NCBI RefSeq assembly: GCF_031583025.1
Contig: NZ_CP134062.1
Location: 4,216,001-4,280,000 of the forward strand
Source of the DNA: Mycobacterium sp. Z3061
GTDB taxonomy: Bacteria > Actinomycetota > Actinomycetes > Mycobacteriales > Mycobacteriaceae
Direction: 5' to 3'
DNA: 64,000 bases
Made by a program: the position numbers and the translations under genes. Shown in pieces: positions 1 through 8,630 of this stretch. Each line of letters starts with the position of its first letter. Position 1 is the stretch's first letter. The notes under the pieces are model-generated. The model did no database searches and was not told the origin of the DNA. It saw only the letters and a list, made by a program, of their open reading frames with translations.

Positions 1-1
1 G

Positions 2-1945
2 GACGAGCGCAGGTGGCACCTCACCGAAGCAGGGATCACGTACGCCGAGAATATTGACATAAGCAACCCTTGGATAGTCAACGAGATCCAGGCTGGTGTC
101 CTTCGTGGTCGGCTATCTGCGCACAACGCTGAGCTCGCGAAGGACGCTCGGGTTTCCCTCCAAGTTGCGCATGGCCTGCCCGCTGGCTTCTCTAATCACG
201 ATTTTGGACGAGCCCTAATGGCGCATGTGAGATCTGATCAGTGGCAAGCGGATCGGACCTTCGAATCACAGGGTGCTCGCTACCGAGAGCTACTGGTAGA
301 GGCCGGCCTCATCGATAGAAGCGGCAAACTAACCGCGCCTGGGGCAGCCTTCAGTGAGCGACAGCCTTCGGTCTGGTGGGTGAATCAGGGCGCGACGTAC
401 ACGAAGGAGCGCGACGGCGGTTTTCTTTGGGCTCCGATGCTGAATAGGGCGGGCCGCCCGCAATACCACTGGGACACCATGGATAAGGTTCGCGAAGGTG
501 ACGTTGTTCTGCATTACAGCAATGGCGCATTGCGAGCAGCAAGCCATGTGAGCGCAGCCGCGAGGCCGGCCCCGAATCCGCTCGACGACCAATCCTGGGA
601 TGAGGCAGGCCGGTTGGTCGAGACGCAGTATAAGGAGCTTAATGAGCCTGTCGCACTGGCCGCCATCGATGAGGGTGCCCGCATCAGGCAAGGTTCACCA
701 TTTACGTCCGCCGGGTCTGTGCAGCAGGTCTATCTGGTCCGCCTCCAGGAAGAGTTCGTATATGAGCTGGCCCAGCGGTTCTCCGAGCTCGCCGATCACT
801 TGCCTTCGATCCAACGCCCTGCTCCACGGTCGGCGGAGGCACTGATGCCCGACGAACTATTTAATGACTTCGCCGTCGCTGTTGAAGTCTCGGGGCTGCG
901 GTTCCCAGCAGGCTCGAACCTTGTCCGATCGTTTGTGTGCAGTCTGCTTGCCAAGCCCTTTGCGATCCTGACCGGACTCGCGGGTTCAGGCAAGACTCAA
1001 CTCGCGATGAGGCTTGGTGAGTGGTTCGGCGCAGCTGAACACGGACGTCATCGCCACCTCGTTGTACCTGTGCGGCCTGATTGGACGGGCCCGGAATCCA
1101 TCTTCGGGTACGAGGATGCGCTGCGTAGATCCGCGTCTGGGGCGCCGGTGTGGTTTGTTCCTGAAGCGTTCGAGTTTGTTCTCCGAGCGGCGGAAGATCC
1201 CGAGCACCCGTATTTACTAATACTGGACGAAATGAACTTGGCCCACGTAGAACGGTACTTCTCGGACTTTCTCTCGGGAATCGAATCGCGACGTCCGGTC
1301 CTACCGGATCTGATTTTCGATCAAAAATCTCGCCAGTGGGTCCTACGAGACGTAGAAGCGCAACGATTGCCGTTGCCACGCAATCTTTTCGTTGTCGGCA
1401 CTGTCAACGTGGACGAAACCACATACATGTTCTCGCCGAAAGTGCTTGACAGAGCCTTCACGTTTGAGTTCCGAGTAACGTCTGACGAGCTCGACGCCGA
1501 GCTGCGTCGGCCCACCGCCGCGCCGGCGGGCGAGGATCAGCAAGTGCGTACCTTCGCGTCGCTGGCCGAAAGGGACGATTGGCAGCGAGAGCACCCTCAT
1601 CCGGCTCGCGATGAGATTGTCTCGACACTTCGAGAGGCGCACACGATCTTGGCTCGTGCCAATCAAGAGTTCGGGCATCGAACGCTCTACGAGATTTTGC
1701 GCTTCTGCGCATTTTTCGCAGCGACTGGGGACTCCGACGGGGACACCGCACTCGACCTTGCGATAGTTCAGAAGGTTCTTCCAAAGGTGCACGGGTCGCG
1801 GCGGCGAGTTGAGCCGGTTCTTATTGAGCTAGCCGCGTTGGCTCGAGGAGCCGGTCCGGATCCGCGGTTGCCTGTCACGCATCACAAAATCGGCCGCATG
1901 ATCGACTCTGTTCGGGCTAACCAGTTCGTCAGCTTCGCCGAGTAG
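2..1945 (+). CDS. McrB-like AAA+ GTPase of a type IV (McrBC) restriction system, 5' end outside window
   Basis: The frame is open from the first bases of the window, so the gene begins upstream; the ATG at 218 is internal or an alternative start. The visible 5' part (RWHLTEAGITYAE) looks like the end of a winged helix. Next comes a segment beginning VWWVNQGATY that resembles the EVE/PUA-like domains which read modified bases in McrB relatives (inference). The motor follows: Walker A GLAGSGKTQL, Walker B LLILDEMNLAHVERYFSDF, and the McrB signature VVGTVNVDETTYMFSPKVLDRAF. In the family, GTP hydrolysis by the McrB ring drives translocation and cleavage by McrC. The partner nuclease starts 2 bases after this stop. 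Many ATA, TTA, AGA and CTA codons make it poorer in GC than its neighbours, suggesting transfer. The nature of the target modification cannot be told. Confidence 0.85.
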   Translation, partial: DERRWHLTEAGITYAENIDISNPWIVNEIQAGVLRGRLSAHNAELAKDARVSLQVAHGLPAGFSNHDFGRALMAHVRSDQWQADRTFESQGARYRELLVEAGLIDRSGKLTAPGAAFSERQPSVWWVNQGATYTKERDGGFLWAPMLNRAGRPQYHWDTMDKVREGDVVLHYSNGALRAASHVSAAARPAPNPLDDQSWDEAGRLVETQYKELNEPVALAAIDEGARIRQGSPFTSAGSVQQVYLVRLQEEFVYELAQRFSELADHLPSIQRPAPRSAEALMPDELFNDFAVAVEVSGLRFPAGSNLVRSFVCSLLAKPFAILTGLAGSGKTQLAMRLGEWFGAAEHGRHRHLVVPVRPDWTGPESIFGYEDALRRSASGAPVWFVPEAFEFVLRAAEDPEHPYLLILDEMNLAHVERYFSDFLSGIESRRPVLPDLIFDQKSRQWVLRDVEAQRLPLPRNLFVVGTVNVDETTYMFSPKVLDRAFTFEFRVTSDELDAELRRPTAAPAGEDQQVRTFASLAERDDWQREHPHPARDEIVSTLREAHTILARANQEFGHRTLYEILRFCAFFAATGDSDGDTALDLAIVQKVLPKVHGSRRRVEPVLIELAALARGAGPDPRLPVTHHKIGRMIDSVRANQFVSFAE

Positions 1946-1947
1946 CC

Positions 1948-4218
1948 ATGCCCGTGGAATCGATGCACTTGGCGCTTCAGAGCAAAGAAGGCCACGTCGT
2001 CGGTAAAATGCGGATTGCCAATCTTCCAGACCGGCAAGGCACTACGTTCTCCGCGCGCGCTGACGTCGCTTTGCGGGAGGCTGGGATCTACCGCTACGAA
2101 ATCGCTCTGTTGCCCGACGCAACGTCCGTGGAAGTTGAGCCACGCGAGTTGTTCGATCCTGACGACGCGACTTGGAAAAGTGGCCGGCTGCGCCCCGGTC
2201 AAACCGTTGGACGTCTGCGGATCCAAGTCGCTGATCGCGCCACGGGGCGAATCGGGACGACCGATGTCGACGTTCTCGCCGCCAAATTGAGCCACGACAC
2301 CGAGTATCGCCAGATGCTCACGGACATAGCGTCTTTCGCTGCCGAAGCAGTGCTGCAGGGATTTGCACCAAGTTTCTTGGACCTGGCTCCGAGCGAGCTT
2401 CCTGTCGAATTGCTTTACCTTCGCTTCGCGATGATCTCGGCATACCTGCAGGATCCAGCGTTTGAGGCTGCAATTGCGCGTGTCACCTCGCAGCCACACC
2501 GCACTTGGGTGTCGGAGCAAGAGATCCGTCGGGTCGGATCCCCTTTTCCAGCAGGGGGAGCTTTCCGCCGCGCAGTGTGTGCGCCGGGCCAGCGGGTGCC
2601 GTGGGAAGGCGGCCCGACCACACTCGCATCTTTGCCTGCCACCCTGATCCGCGATCGCGCCGAATCGAGTGTTGACAACTCGGCCAACCAGTTCGTTAAG
2701 TTTGGATTGGAGCGTTGGCGAGCCGTCGCATTGGAATTGCTCAACCTGCTCTCTTTGGATCTGCAGAAAGTCGCGTCCGGACCGCTGCGTCGCGGTTGGC
2801 AAATCGCGACGGACGTGGGTGCTCAACTGGACGAATATCTGGCGCACCCGCTCTTCCGAGAGGTCGGCCCTCTGACAAGAATGCCAACCTCGGACCAGGT
2901 GTTACTTAAACGCGCGGGCTACCGCGAAGTCTTTCGAACGTTCGCGATGACTGAGGCGGGCCCCATCCTTTGCTTTGATCGGCCAGATATGACAGACATT
3001 TTCGCGGCGTCGCAGCGCAATGTAGCAACCTTGTATGAGTTTTGGTGCTTTCTTGCGTTAGTCGATTCACTCGGGCGAGTGTGCGGTGAAGACCAGACGG
3101 ATCGCGCCTTCACCGTAGCGGGTGATGGCACCTCCATGACCCTGCGGTCAGGCGACGAGTCGAAATTGTTGTGGTCGGTCAAACGAGGAAGGCGGACACT
3201 TCTTGTCGAGGCGTACTTCAACCGGACCTTCGCTGGCAAAGATGATCGGCGAGGCTCATGGAGCCAAGCGATGCGCCCCGACTGCTCGGTGCGCATTCGA
3301 CCAGAAGGCAGCACGCCATCGCTGGTCTCGACTCAAGAGCTAGAGGTTTGGCTGCACTTCGATGCGAAGTATCGCGTCGACAATCTTGTTGCACAGCTGA
3401 CATCTACCACTGATTTTGACGAGTTTTCTGGAGAATCAACGACATTTGGCGGCGCGAAGCGCGACGACCTGCTCAAGATGCACGCGTATCGAGACGCGAT
3501 CTCGCGAACGGCAGGAGCGTACGTGCTGTATCCGGGAACAGAGATCATGAACATTCGACGGCATCCGGGCTTCGAGGAATTGTTGCCCGGGCTCGGCGCC
3601 TTCCCGCTCAGGCCGAGCAGCGATGGCCTGCCGTCGTCATCGAAGGCGCTCGACGAGTTTTTGAGCGACGTGCTCACACATGTCGCCAGCCAGGTCACGC
3701 GTGACGAGAGGCATCGCTTCTGGACCGCGACCATCCATCGACCTGGCGAGCCCATCCTCGAGTCATCTTTGACAACGGAGTTCCTGGACGAACCTCCCGC
3801 CGATACGGACGTGCTTCTGGGCTTCGTCCGAAGTGTTGAGCACCGAGTATGGATAGAACGGTTGGAGCAATACAACATTCGTGCCGGGGACCGAGCGGGC
3901 GCTGTCGAAATCGGCGGGAGAGAACTGGGCGCCCCACTGCTTCTCCTGTACGAGAATCGAAACGGCGCCCTGTGGCCGGTTCGCGCGGCAAAAGTGACGC
4001 GCTGGCGACCAGCAACGGCCGCTGACTTGACTGCGACTGGGTACCCCAACCCCAGTGGAGCGCTTTACTTTGTGGCTGACCTCGAGTTCGTCGAACACCT
4101 GCCCATATGGGCCGACTCGATCGACCTGGCGCTTCTGACGGCGAAGGCGCGTGACGGGGCGCCGATTGTCGCGACCTGGTGGGACGTCGTCCGCGCAGCG
4201 TCGATAGTCGAAACCTGA
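1948..4218 (+). CDS. McrC-like DUF2357/PD-(D/E)XK nuclease, partner of the upstream McrB-like GTPase
   Basis: 756 residues, starting ATG 2 bases after the McrB-like stop, so the two are co-translated. The N-terminal half is the beta-rich DUF2357-type McrC domain (around residues 110-260, including YRQMLTDIASFAAE and NQFVKFGLERW). The nuclease core lies near residues 410-520: LLVEAYFNR, MRPDCSVRI and HFDAKYRVD give the E, D and D-x-K residues of a PD-(D/E)XK site, followed by KMHAYRDAI. The last 130 residues (from VLLGFVRSVEHRVWI) form an extra domain that could be another PUA/EVE-like reader; that is inference. Known role of the family: endonuclease that cleaves modified foreign DNA once loaded by McrB. 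Codon use is like its partner and unlike the genes after it. Confidence 0.85.
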   Translation: MPVESMHLALQSKEGHVVGKMRIANLPDRQGTTFSARADVALREAGIYRYEIALLPDATSVEVEPRELFDPDDATWKSGRLRPGQTVGRLRIQVADRATGRIGTTDVDVLAAKLSHDTEYRQMLTDIASFAAEAVLQGFAPSFLDLAPSELPVELLYLRFAMISAYLQDPAFEAAIARVTSQPHRTWVSEQEIRRVGSPFPAGGAFRRAVCAPGQRVPWEGGPTTLASLPATLIRDRAESSVDNSANQFVKFGLERWRAVALELLNLLSLDLQKVASGPLRRGWQIATDVGAQLDEYLAHPLFREVGPLTRMPTSDQVLLKRAGYREVFRTFAMTEAGPILCFDRPDMTDIFAASQRNVATLYEFWCFLALVDSLGRVCGEDQTDRAFTVAGDGTSMTLRSGDESKLLWSVKRGRRTLLVEAYFNRTFAGKDDRRGSWSQAMRPDCSVRIRPEGSTPSLVSTQELEVWLHFDAKYRVDNLVAQLTSTTDFDEFSGESTTFGGAKRDDLLKMHAYRDAISRTAGAYVLYPGTEIMNIRRHPGFEELLPGLGAFPLRPSSDGLPSSSKALDEFLSDVLTHVASQVTRDERHRFWTATIHRPGEPILESSLTTEFLDEPPADTDVLLGFVRSVEHRVWIERLEQYNIRAGDRAGAVEIGGRELGAPLLLLYENRNGALWPVRAAKVTRWRPATAADLTATGYPNPSGALYFVADLEFVEHLPIWADSIDLALLTAKARDGAPIVATWWDVVRAASIVET

Positions 4219-4470
4219 AGCCGCGGGACAACCTGACCGGGCATTAGAGCCCACAGGCGTTACACCATGTAGACACTCGCTCTTCTGCGCTCGTCCGCAT
4301 ACGGTGCCTGAGCGCCGGAAAATCCTTAATCGTTGTCATTCCCACCGTCGGCATTAAGCATTGCGATCGATGGCTTCACAGCTCACCACTATCACCCCGC
4401 TGATGTGGTGGGCTGCGACGGCTTCCGCGCTTGAACTTTGGCCCTGCGCTCAACCTCTAATCGCCCGTAC
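4219..4470. other. Convergent intergenic stretch, no gene seen
   Basis: 252 bases between the restriction pair and the convergent VOC gene. I see no tRNA, direct repeat or recombinase that would mark an island end, and no convincing terminator hairpin. Base composition rises toward the host average at the right-hand side. Confidence 0.5.
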
Positions 4471-4932
4471 TCATAAACTTTGAGGCCGCGCCGGCAACCC
4501 ACCCAACCACCCATCCGCCAACAACTCCAACAACTGCCCATCCGGATCCCGCACCATCGCCGCCCCCTCCGAAACCGTCCCCTCCACAACACTCCCGCCA
4601 AACTCCCCCACCCGCTCCAACACCGAACGAAGATCCGACACCGAAAACGAAATGTGCGTCAACCCAACCTGATCCATCACCCGCTCGCCGCCGGCAGACA
4701 CAGCCCGACCTGAGTAGTCCAACAACTCGAGCACAAGCCCGTCCCGCACAAGATACGTCGCATGCAACCCCACCGGCCGCGTCAACTGCAGGAGCGCAGC
4801 CGTGCTTTCCTCCGGCGCATCCAACTCCCACCAAAACTGAAACCCCAGCAGCCCTTCGTAAAATCGCCGCGACACCAAGCGATCCCGCACGCACAACCCG
4901 ACATGATTGAAAACGACCGGCTGCGAACCCAT
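4471..4932 (-). CDS. VOC (glyoxalase/bleomycin-resistance fold) protein
   Basis: 153 residues with the two beta-alpha-beta-beta-beta modules of vicinal-oxygen-chelate proteins: FNHVGLCVRDRLVSRRFYEG at the N-terminus and LTHISFSVSDL plus VRDPDGQLLELL in the second half. H10, H93 and the final E of LLELL are candidate metal ligands. Its ATG overlaps the stop of the preceding M24-like gene by one base (TAATG), so it is the last gene of a three-gene operon. Substrate unknown; neighbours suggest a small-molecule catabolic role. Confidence 0.8.
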   Translation of the reverse strand: MGSQPVVFNHVGLCVRDRLVSRRFYEGLLGFQFWWELDAPEESTAALLQLTRPVGLHATYLVRDGLVLELLDYSGRAVSAGGERVMDQVGLTHISFSVSDLRSVLERVGEFGGSVVEGTVSEGAAMVRDPDGQLLELLADGWLGGLPARPQSL

Positions 4933-6086
4933 TACAACCTCCCGTATCGCGTCAGCACCACGGGTTCACCAGAGCCCACCACCACCGTCTCACGCTGAAG
5001 ACACCCACCGACGCCCTCCTCGACCACCCACGACTGCACGCTCAACACCATCCCCTCCTCCAGCACCGCGTCACGCCCACGCCCCAACCCAATGACCGGC
5101 GGCTCAGCGCCCAATCCCAACCCATGGGCCAGCACCACTGAAGACGCGCCGAACCCACAGCCTTCCCACGCCTGGTACAAATCAGCCCCCGCGCCCCCGG
5201 CACGACAAGCCCCCACCAACGCATCCATCCCAGCACCGCAACGCTCACCCAACGCCGCCGCACGCGAACTACCCGAGCCGGCCACCACCGTCCGCGCCAA
5301 CCCAGCCTCGTACCCGGCGTACAACGCCCCCGGCGCCAACACCACCAACTCCCCGTCCCCCACCACCCGATCCGACGCCACATGCCCACGCGAAACTGCC
5401 CCGGAGGCAACAAAGCAGACATTCTCCGACGGCGGCACCGGCGCCCCCAACCGCGCCACGTGCTCGGAGTAGACCCCCAGCAACTCCCGCTCCGACACCC
5501 CCGGCCCCAGCGCCGCAGCCATCGCACTCAATGCCGACTCCGAAATCGCCGCGGCCACTTCAAGACACGTGATCTCGGCGTCCGTCTTCACCCGTCGGCA
5601 AGCCTCAAGGACAGCTCCCCCGTCCACCAGCTCCGCGCCCGGAGCCAATAAAGCGATCATCGCCCCAGTAGAAGCAGTCAACCCATCGGTCCCGATCCGC
5701 CGCGCGTCCCGCAACCCCGGGATCGCCCCCACCGACGCCATGAGATTGGCGGGGTTCCAGCTGAGCGGATACAGATCCTCCCGCTCGATCTCCGGCGGTA
5801 CTCCCTCATCCCACGTCGACAGCAGATGCACCCGCCCCGTCGACCGCACCACCACGCACACTGGTGCGAACGGCAAAACCCCGGCCCGGCCCAACAGCCG
5901 CGCGCCGCACACATAATGCACGTTGCCGGCCCCACCCAGCATCAACGCGTCCAGGCCAGAAACCTCCATGCCGGCGAACACCTTCGCCCGCCGCTCAGCC
6001 CGCAACGCAGCGAAGTCAACCCGACTCGAGTCCTCCAACGCCATGACGCCAACGCGCACACCGGAATCCCGCGCCACCGGACTCAT
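4932..6086 (-). CDS. M24-fold (Xaa-Pro peptidase/creatinase-like) protein with degenerate metal site
   Basis: 384 residues: an N-terminal creatinase-type domain (to about 165) and a C-terminal pita-bread domain. Against the M24 ligand set D-D-H-E-E, only H321 (LAHGLGLG) and the last Glu, E366 (LQRETVVV), remain. The two Asp positions are A251 (VVLAPG) and G262 (AGLART), and the third-from-last ligand is Q351 (LSVQSW). It is therefore unlikely to bind two metals. It could be a creatinase-like metal-free enzyme or a non-catalytic partner of the intact M24 protein encoded just before it, whose stop overlaps this ATG by 4 bases. Family membership is clear; the activity is not. Confidence 0.8.
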   Translation of the reverse strand: MSPVARDSGVRVGVMALEDSSRVDFAALRAERRAKVFAGMEVSGLDALMLGGAGNVHYVCGARLLGRAGVLPFAPVCVVVRSTGRVHLLSTWDEGVPPEIEREDLYPLSWNPANLMASVGAIPGLRDARRIGTDGLTASTGAMIALLAPGAELVDGGAVLEACRRVKTDAEITCLEVAAAISESALSAMAAALGPGVSERELLGVYSEHVARLGAPVPPSENVCFVASGAVSRGHVASDRVVGDGELVVLAPGALYAGYEAGLARTVVAGSGSSRAAALGERCGAGMDALVGACRAGGAGADLYQAWEGCGFGASSVVLAHGLGLGAEPPVIGLGRGRDAVLEEGMVLSVQSWVVEEGVGGCLQRETVVVGSGEPVVLTRYGRL

Positions 6087-7255
6087 TCAACAGCCCCATA
6101 CGGCGAGTACGAATCCCCACTCAACTTCACCCACCCGTTATCCGTCACGGCCACAATGTCTTCCGCCCGATATCCCCCCGAACCCTCGTCCCAGATGACC
6201 GGCTCGAACACCATCACCATCCCGGGCTCGACCACCAATCGGGAGTCGAAATCCTCGCCGAGGTCCGTCCCGATCAATGGCATCTCCGCACTGTCGGTCC
6301 CCACCCCGTGTGCCAGATAGAAATGCTCGATCCACGGCCGTACCCCGTCGTTGGCCGCCACCGCAACCTTGCACAGTTCCAAACCCGAGACGCCCGGCCG
6401 CAACACGTCCAGGCACGCATCGACCACCCCACGCCACCGCCGAAACTGCGAAAGCTGCACACCATTCAAAGAGGAACCCACGACCCATGTCCGGCCGTAG
6501 TCCGAGGCATACCCCTCGTACATGATTCCGGCGTCCACCCAGATCACGTCGCCGTACCGCAGAAACCGGTCCGACGTCACCGTCGGATACGCCAAGTCAC
6601 CATGCACGGTCCACGGGCCCGCCGAACGACAAGGAGCCATCACCTGCCAGATCGGATCGATCCCACCCGCCGACGCCCCGAGTTCGAACACCCGCCGCAG
6701 AAACGCCGCACTCAGGTCGACCTGCCGCACGCCCGGCCGAAGCAAGGCTAAAGCGTCCTCCATCGCCAGCTCATTCAGCAGCTGCGCATGCCGAATACAC
6801 GCCACCTCGTCGACCGTCTTCAACACCCGCGCGGCACCCAGCACCCCCGACGCGTCCACCCACTCGTAACCGCGAAGACCGCGAAACATGGCGTGCGACA
6901 AGTGGTCAATCCCCAGCCGAGACCCAGCACCAAACAGAGAAGCCAACTCCGACGCAAACACCCCATCGTCAAGATCCGGAAACAACGGCCCATGAACCAA
7001 GACGTCCGAAGGCGCCCCGTCGGCGAACATCGTGAACAAATGCGGCGCCGACTCCCCCGTCACCACCACCGCCACCGCCCGGAACAACGCCGCCGTGTCA
7101 CCGTCCATCGACGGCGTCAACGCCCCCGTCGCATACGACACCGCACTGGACCCGAGCAACACCAACCCGTCCAAGCCGCTGGAAGCCAAACCAGCCTGCA
7201 ACCGACCGAAACGCTCCCGGCGCATGCGGGCCAGATCGGGCAGCGCCGGGATCAC
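6083..7255 (-). CDS. M24 family metallopeptidase (Xaa-Pro aminopeptidase-like), intact metal site
   Basis: About 390 residues. All five M24 ligands are present: VDAG, ASDYGRT, the His of LAHGVGTDSAEMP, the Glu of MVFEPVIW and the Glu of YRAEDIVAV. The family cleaves N-terminal residues before proline, or dipeptides. The start is uncertain. No ATG fits in frame downstream of the divergent P450 promoter. GTG at 7255 is chosen; a strong GGGAGGTG ribosome site near 7303-7310 sits ahead of an in-frame ATC at 7294, which may be the true (rare) start. It is first in an operon with a degenerate M24 paralogue and a VOC protein, both joined by overlapping stop/start codons. Confidence 0.8.
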   Translation of the reverse strand: MIPALPDLARMRRERFGRLQAGLASSGLDGLVLLGSSAVSYATGALTPSMDGDTAALFRAVAVVVTGESAPHLFTMFADGAPSDVLVHGPLFPDLDDGVFASELASLFGAGSRLGIDHLSHAMFRGLRGYEWVDASGVLGAARVLKTVDEVACIRHAQLLNELAMEDALALLRPGVRQVDLSAAFLRRVFELGASAGGIDPIWQVMAPCRSAGPWTVHGDLAYPTVTSDRFLRYGDVIWVDAGIMYEGYASDYGRTWVVGSSLNGVQLSQFRRWRGVVDACLDVLRPGVSGLELCKVAVAANDGVRPWIEHFYLAHGVGTDSAEMPLIGTDLGEDFDSRLVVEPGMVMVFEPVIWDEGSGGYRAEDIVAVTDNGWVKLSGDSYSPYGAVE

Positions 7256-7382
7256 CTGCCCGCCGATCGTCGCCCCAGCAGCCCAGTCCTCGATGGCCCC
7301 ACACCTCCCTAATGCGTAATAATGCAAAGATAGCGTAAAAAGCGCCGCGCACTCCGCCCCGCACTCCGAGAGGCACATACAA

Positions 7383-8630
7383 GTGACAGCCCGGCCCGAC
7401 ATCCCCGCCGATGTCAAGACAGACTTCGATCACCACTCCGACGAGTTCAACCTCAACGAGCTCGCCATCAACGCCGAGCTCAGACGCAAATGCCCGGTCG
7501 CCTGGAACGAGAACTACGGAGGCTTCTGGTTCCTCACCAGCTACGAGGCCGTCCGCGAAACCGCCCGAGACGGCGACACTTTCGCGCACAAATACGAACC
7601 GAACGCCGACGACGGTATCGACTACCAGGGCGAGATGGGCGTCCCGCGCCCCGAAGGCCAACCCGCCCTGGGCATCGGCGAGATCGACGGCCCCTTCCAC
7701 CAGGCCTTGAGACATGCCCTCGCCCCGTTCTTCTCCCCCGGCGCCGTCGACAAACTCCGGCCGTTCATGGAAGAAAAGGCGCACGAGTTCCTCAACCAGC
7801 ACATCACCGAGGGACACATGGATCTGGTGCTCGACTTCGCCAGCCCCGTCCCGGCCATCCTCACCATGAAGCTGATGGGCCTGCCCTACGACAACTGGCA
7901 CCTCTACGCCAACCTGTTCCACGCCGTCATGGCCGTCCCCCAGGACAGTCCGGAATACCTCAAAGCCATCGCCGCGGTCCCGGAGATGATGCAGGGGGTG
8001 CTCGAATACGCCGCCCTACGACGCGGCGACCCGAAAGAGGACCTGACCAGCTTCCTGCTTCAATTCGAGTTCGAAAACCAGAGACTCACCGACGAGCAAC
8101 TGCTCAACATCATCTGGAACCTCATCGGCGGCGGCGTCGACACCACCACCTCCCAAACCTCACTGACGCTGCTGCATTTGGGGACGCACCCCGAGCTCAA
8201 AAGCCAACTGATCCAACACCCCGAGCTCTACCGCACCGCCACCGACGAGTTCCTGCGCTACTTCTCGGTCAACCAGCAACTGAGCCGCACCGTCACCAAA
8301 GACGTCACCCTCAACGGCCAGCACCTGAAGGCAAACGACAAACTGATCATCAGCTGGCTGGCCGCCAACCACGACGAAAACGAGTTCGACCGGCCCGACG
8401 AGATCGTGCTGGACCGAAACCCCAACCGCCATTTGGCCTTCGGCCTCGGACCCCACCGTTGTATCGGATCGCACCTTGCCAGAACCATGGCCGAAGTGAT
8501 GGTCAAAGCCGTCCTCGACCGCATCCCCGACTACAACGTCGACCAGGACGGAGTCGACTTCTACCTCGGCAACCCCGCTATGACCGGCCTCGGCAAGCTG
8601 CCCGTCACGTTCGCCCCGAAAGTCGCTTAG
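7383..8630 (+). CDS. Cytochrome P450
   Basis: 415 residues, GTG start 10 bases after GAGAGG. The I-helix oxygen-activation motif GGGVDTTTSQ, the K-helix region TDEFLRY and the haem loop FGLGPHRCIGSHLAR (Cys thiolate ligand) are all intact. It is a soluble bacterial class I-type enzyme needing a ferredoxin and reductase, neither of which is adjacent. It is divergent from the M24/VOC operon across roughly 90-130 bases, so the two may share regulation. Substrate not predictable. The convergent WS/DGAT gene overlaps its last 4 bases. Confidence 0.93.
   Translation: MTARPDIPADVKTDFDHHSDEFNLNELAINAELRRKCPVAWNENYGGFWFLTSYEAVRETARDGDTFAHKYEPNADDGIDYQGEMGVPRPEGQPALGIGEIDGPFHQALRHALAPFFSPGAVDKLRPFMEEKAHEFLNQHITEGHMDLVLDFASPVPAILTMKLMGLPYDNWHLYANLFHAVMAVPQDSPEYLKAIAAVPEMMQGVLEYAALRRGDPKEDLTSFLLQFEFENQRLTDEQLLNIIWNLIGGGVDTTTSQTSLTLLHLGTHPELKSQLIQHPELYRTATDEFLRYFSVNQQLSRTVTKDVTLNGQHLKANDKLIISWLAANHDENEFDRPDEIVLDRNPNRHLAFGLGPHRCIGSHLARTMAEVMVKAVLDRIPDYNVDQDGVDFYLGNPAMTGLGKLPVTFAPKVA

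Noticed and set aside
4219..4470. Possible attachment site or island boundary after the restriction genes
   Set aside because: No tRNA, direct repeat or integrase seen, and the left boundary is outside the window.
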